This document shows positions 14,056 through 15,910 of a DNA stretch of 15,910 bases, in pieces. The stretch lies in NCBI GenBank assembly GCA_002329245.1, contig DCTG01000141.1, positions 171 to 16,080 on the forward strand. The letters are read 5' to 3'. Position numbers and translations under genes: made by a program. Below the pieces are notes generated by a model, which was given only the letters and a program-made list of their open reading frames with translations, did no database searches and was not told the origin of the DNA. The stretch is from Clostridiales bacterium UBA1446 (GTDB lineage Bacteria; Bacillota; Clostridia; Oscillospirales; Oscillospiraceae). Position 1 is the stretch's first letter. Every line of letters begins with the position of its first letter.

Positions 14056-15910
14056 CTACTGCATCAGGCTGCATACAAGATCGGCATAGGATGAAGGATC
14101 TTCGATGGAAAGCCCGGCAATCAGCAGAGACTGGTTGTACAGGATTTCGGCATATTTTTTCGCCCGCTCGCGGTCCGTATCCAGCGCTTTCGCGAGGGCC
14201 GCGAAGGCCGGGCTCGACGGGTTGAGTTCCAAAACCCGCTCCGCCTTCATGTCCGGCGCTTCCGTGCCAAGGCTCTTGAAGTATTTCTCCATTTCGATTG
14301 AAACGGGCCCGTCCGCCGTCATGCAGACCGGATGGCTGACCAACTTTTTGGAGATGCGCGCTTCCTTAATGCGCTCCCCCAATGTCTCCTTGAGAAAATC
14401 GAGCAGGGCCTTGTTCTCCTGATTGAGGCGCTCCGCTTCTTTCTTTTCTTCCTCCGTCAGCCCGTGCGCGTCGTCCTCGTTAATGGACTTGAGCTTTTTC
14501 CCCTCGTATTCCTGCAGGGTCTGAACGACAAATTCGTCCACTTCCTCCGTCAGGCAAAGGATTTTGAAGTTCTTCGACAAAATCCGTTCCGCCTGCGGCA
14601 GCTTCGCGATGTGCTGTACGCTCTCCCCCGTTGCGTAATAGATGTATTGCTGCTCTTCCGGCATTCCGGAAAGGTATTCCGCGAGGGAGACGGGCTGATC
14701 CTGACCGGTGCAGGGGAAGAGAAGCAGGTCGCGAAGCAGTTCCTTCTTGGTCCCGAAATCGGCGACGACACCGTATTTGAGATGGCGGCCGAACGCGCCC
14801 CAGAATTTCAGATACTTTTCCCTGTCTTCCTGCAGCAGGCGAAGCAGCTCGGCCTTGATTTTTTTCTCCAAATTCCCGGAGATGATTTTCAGCTGCCTGG
14901 TATGCTGAAGCATTTCGCGCGAAATATTCAGAGAGAAGTCCTGCGAATCCACCACGCCCCTGACAAAGCGGAAATGGTCCGGGAGAAGCTCCGCGCAGTT
15001 CTCCATAATCAAAACGCCGCTGGAATAAAGCTGAAGCCCCGCCACATAATCCCGGGTGTAAAAGTCGTACGGCGCGCGCGCGGGCACATACAGCAGGGAC
15101 TGATACGTGACCGCGCCCTCCACGCTCGTTCGGATGCAGGCGACGGGATCCATGTAATCGCCAAATTTTTCCTTATAAAAGGTGTTGAGCTCTTCCTCGC
15201 TCGCTTCGGATTTGCCGCGCTGCCAAAGCGGGATCATGCTGTTGAGCGTGCTGACCTCCGTATAGGTCTCCCACTCGGGCGGTGCGTCCTTCGGCGCGTC
15301 TGCGGGACGTTCCTTCATCCGGGACCGCTCCATCTCCATGCGGATGGGATAGCGGATGTAATCCGAGTATTTTTTCACCAGGTTTTCGATCCGATAGGGA
15401 TCGAGGAACTGGCCGTACTTTTCCTCTTCCGAGTCTTCCTTCAGCTTGATGATAATGTCCGTGCCGGCCTGCTCCTTTTCGCAGGGGGTAATCGTATATC
15501 CGTCCGCGCCGGAGGATTCCCAGCACCACGCTTCCTCCGAACCGAAAGCCCGGCTTTTCACCGTTACGTGCTCGGCCACCATGAAGGCGGAGTAAAATCC
15601 CACGCCGAACTGACCGATGATATCGATATCGGTCCCCTCTGCCCCTTCCCGCAGCTCCTGCTTGAACTGAAGGGAACCGCTTTTCGCGATGGTGCCGAGG
15701 TTGTTCTCCAGTTCTTCCTTCGTCATTCCGATTCCATTGTCGGAAACGGTCAGGGTGCGCGCGGCTTTATCCGCAGCTAAGAAAATATATAAGTCGGAAC
15801 GGTTCAGTCCAACGCTGTCATCCGTCAGAGCACGGTAGGCCAGCTTGTCCAAGGCGTCGCTGGCATTCGAAATCAGCTCCCGCAGGAAAATCTCCTTGTG
15901 CGTGTAAATC
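14056..15910 (-). CDS. htpG: HtpG, Hsp90-family chaperone (5' end outside window)
   Basis: An ATP-dependent cytosolic chaperone. The 617 visible residues begin IYTHKEIFLRELISNASDALDK and lack only the first 20-30 of a normal protein of about 630. The N-terminal GHKL ATPase domain shows the helix ending in SNASDAL (metal-binding Asn), SDNGIGMTKEEL, NNLGTIAKSGS and the lid motif GQFGVGFYSAFMVAE. The middle domain has LYVPARAPYDFY, VLIMENCAELLPDHFRFVRGVVDSQDFSLNISREMLQ, with the conserved catalytic-loop Arg, and ends around LTEEVDEFV. The C-terminal dimerisation domain ends ADLVCSLMQ, without the eukaryotic MEEVD tail. The stop is TAG at 14058-14056. The promoter and any heat-shock element (CIRCE or similar) would be outside the window. 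Confidence 0.97.
   Translation of the reverse strand, partial: IYTHKEIFLRELISNASDALDKLAYRALTDDSVGLNRSDLYIFLAADKAARTLTVSDNGIGMTKEELENNLGTIAKSGSLQFKQELREGAEGTDIDIIGQFGVGFYSAFMVAEHVTVKSRAFGSEEAWCWESSGADGYTITPCEKEQAGTDIIIKLKEDSEEEKYGQFLDPYRIENLVKKYSDYIRYPIRMEMERSRMKERPADAPKDAPPEWETYTEVSTLNSMIPLWQRGKSEASEEELNTFYKEKFGDYMDPVACIRTSVEGAVTYQSLLYVPARAPYDFYTRDYVAGLQLYSSGVLIMENCAELLPDHFRFVRGVVDSQDFSLNISREMLQHTRQLKIISGNLEKKIKAELLRLLQEDREKYLKFWGAFGRHLKYGVVADFGTKKELLRDLLLFPCTGQDQPVSLAEYLSGMPEEQQYIYYATGESVQHIAKLPQAERILSKNFKILCLTEEVDEFVVQTLQEYEGKKLKSINEDDAHGLTEEEKKEAERLNQENKALLDFLKETLGERIKEARISKKLVSHPVCMTADGPVSIEMEKYFKSLGTEAPDMKAERVLELNPSSPAFAALAKALDTDRERAKKYAEILYNQSLLIAGLSIEDPSSYADLVCSLMQ

Overview
The window looks like chromosomal DNA from a fairly GC-rich, spore-forming member of the Clostridia (Bacillota). 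The evidence is spoIIP, the conserved rpmH-rnpA-yidD-yidC-khpB(jag) block, strong AGGAGG-type ribosome binding sites, consensus sigma-A promoters, some TTG starts, and an interspersed hairpin repeat of a kind I associate with gut Oscillospiraceae-type genomes. The genus is not resolvable by eye. No phage, IS, CRISPR or tRNA feature was seen.

Layout. (1) 1-1404, minus: miaB, running off the left edge. (2) 1526-7300, plus: a self-contained five-gene operon with its own consensus promoter and terminator. It encodes a degenerate alanine-racemase-fold protein, a 73-residue unknown protein, an ATP-grasp ligase resembling D-aspartate ligase, an Asp/Glu-type racemase, and a 794-residue fusion of a MurE-type Mur ligase with an N-acetylglutamate-kinase (ArgB) domain. 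(3) 7301-7707: a gene-free, hairpin-rich stretch with a repeat element. (4) 7708-8943, plus: spoIIP. (5) 8995-9933, minus: an EamA/DMT transporter convergent with spoIIP. (6) 10004-13064, minus: rpmH-rnpA-yidD-yidC-khpB with a perfect promoter and a terminator. The 160-nt rpmH-rnpA spacer can fold into a three-way junction. (7) 13119-15910, minus: htpG (5' end outside the window) followed by a DgkB/YegS-type lipid kinase.

The most notable part is the five-gene operon. The racemase and ATP-grasp ligase would fit synthesis of D-Asp (or a similar D-amino acid) and its ligation onto a peptidoglycan stem peptide. The MurE half keeps the UDP-substrate and ATP motifs but lacks the Arg of the DAP-recognition motif (EDPG instead of DNPR). 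The fused kinase keeps the full NAGK active site plus an N-terminal helix resembling that of arginine-regulated NAGKs. NAGK catalyses the second, commonly regulated step of ornithine/arginine synthesis. One testable idea is therefore a dedicated route coupling diamino-acid (Orn or Lys) supply to a modified stem peptide. The alanine-racemase-fold member has lost the PLP lysine and most other catalytic residues although its gene is intact and well expressed by its signals, so it looks like a pseudoenzyme. Family assignments come from motifs read by eye; the pathway is inference.
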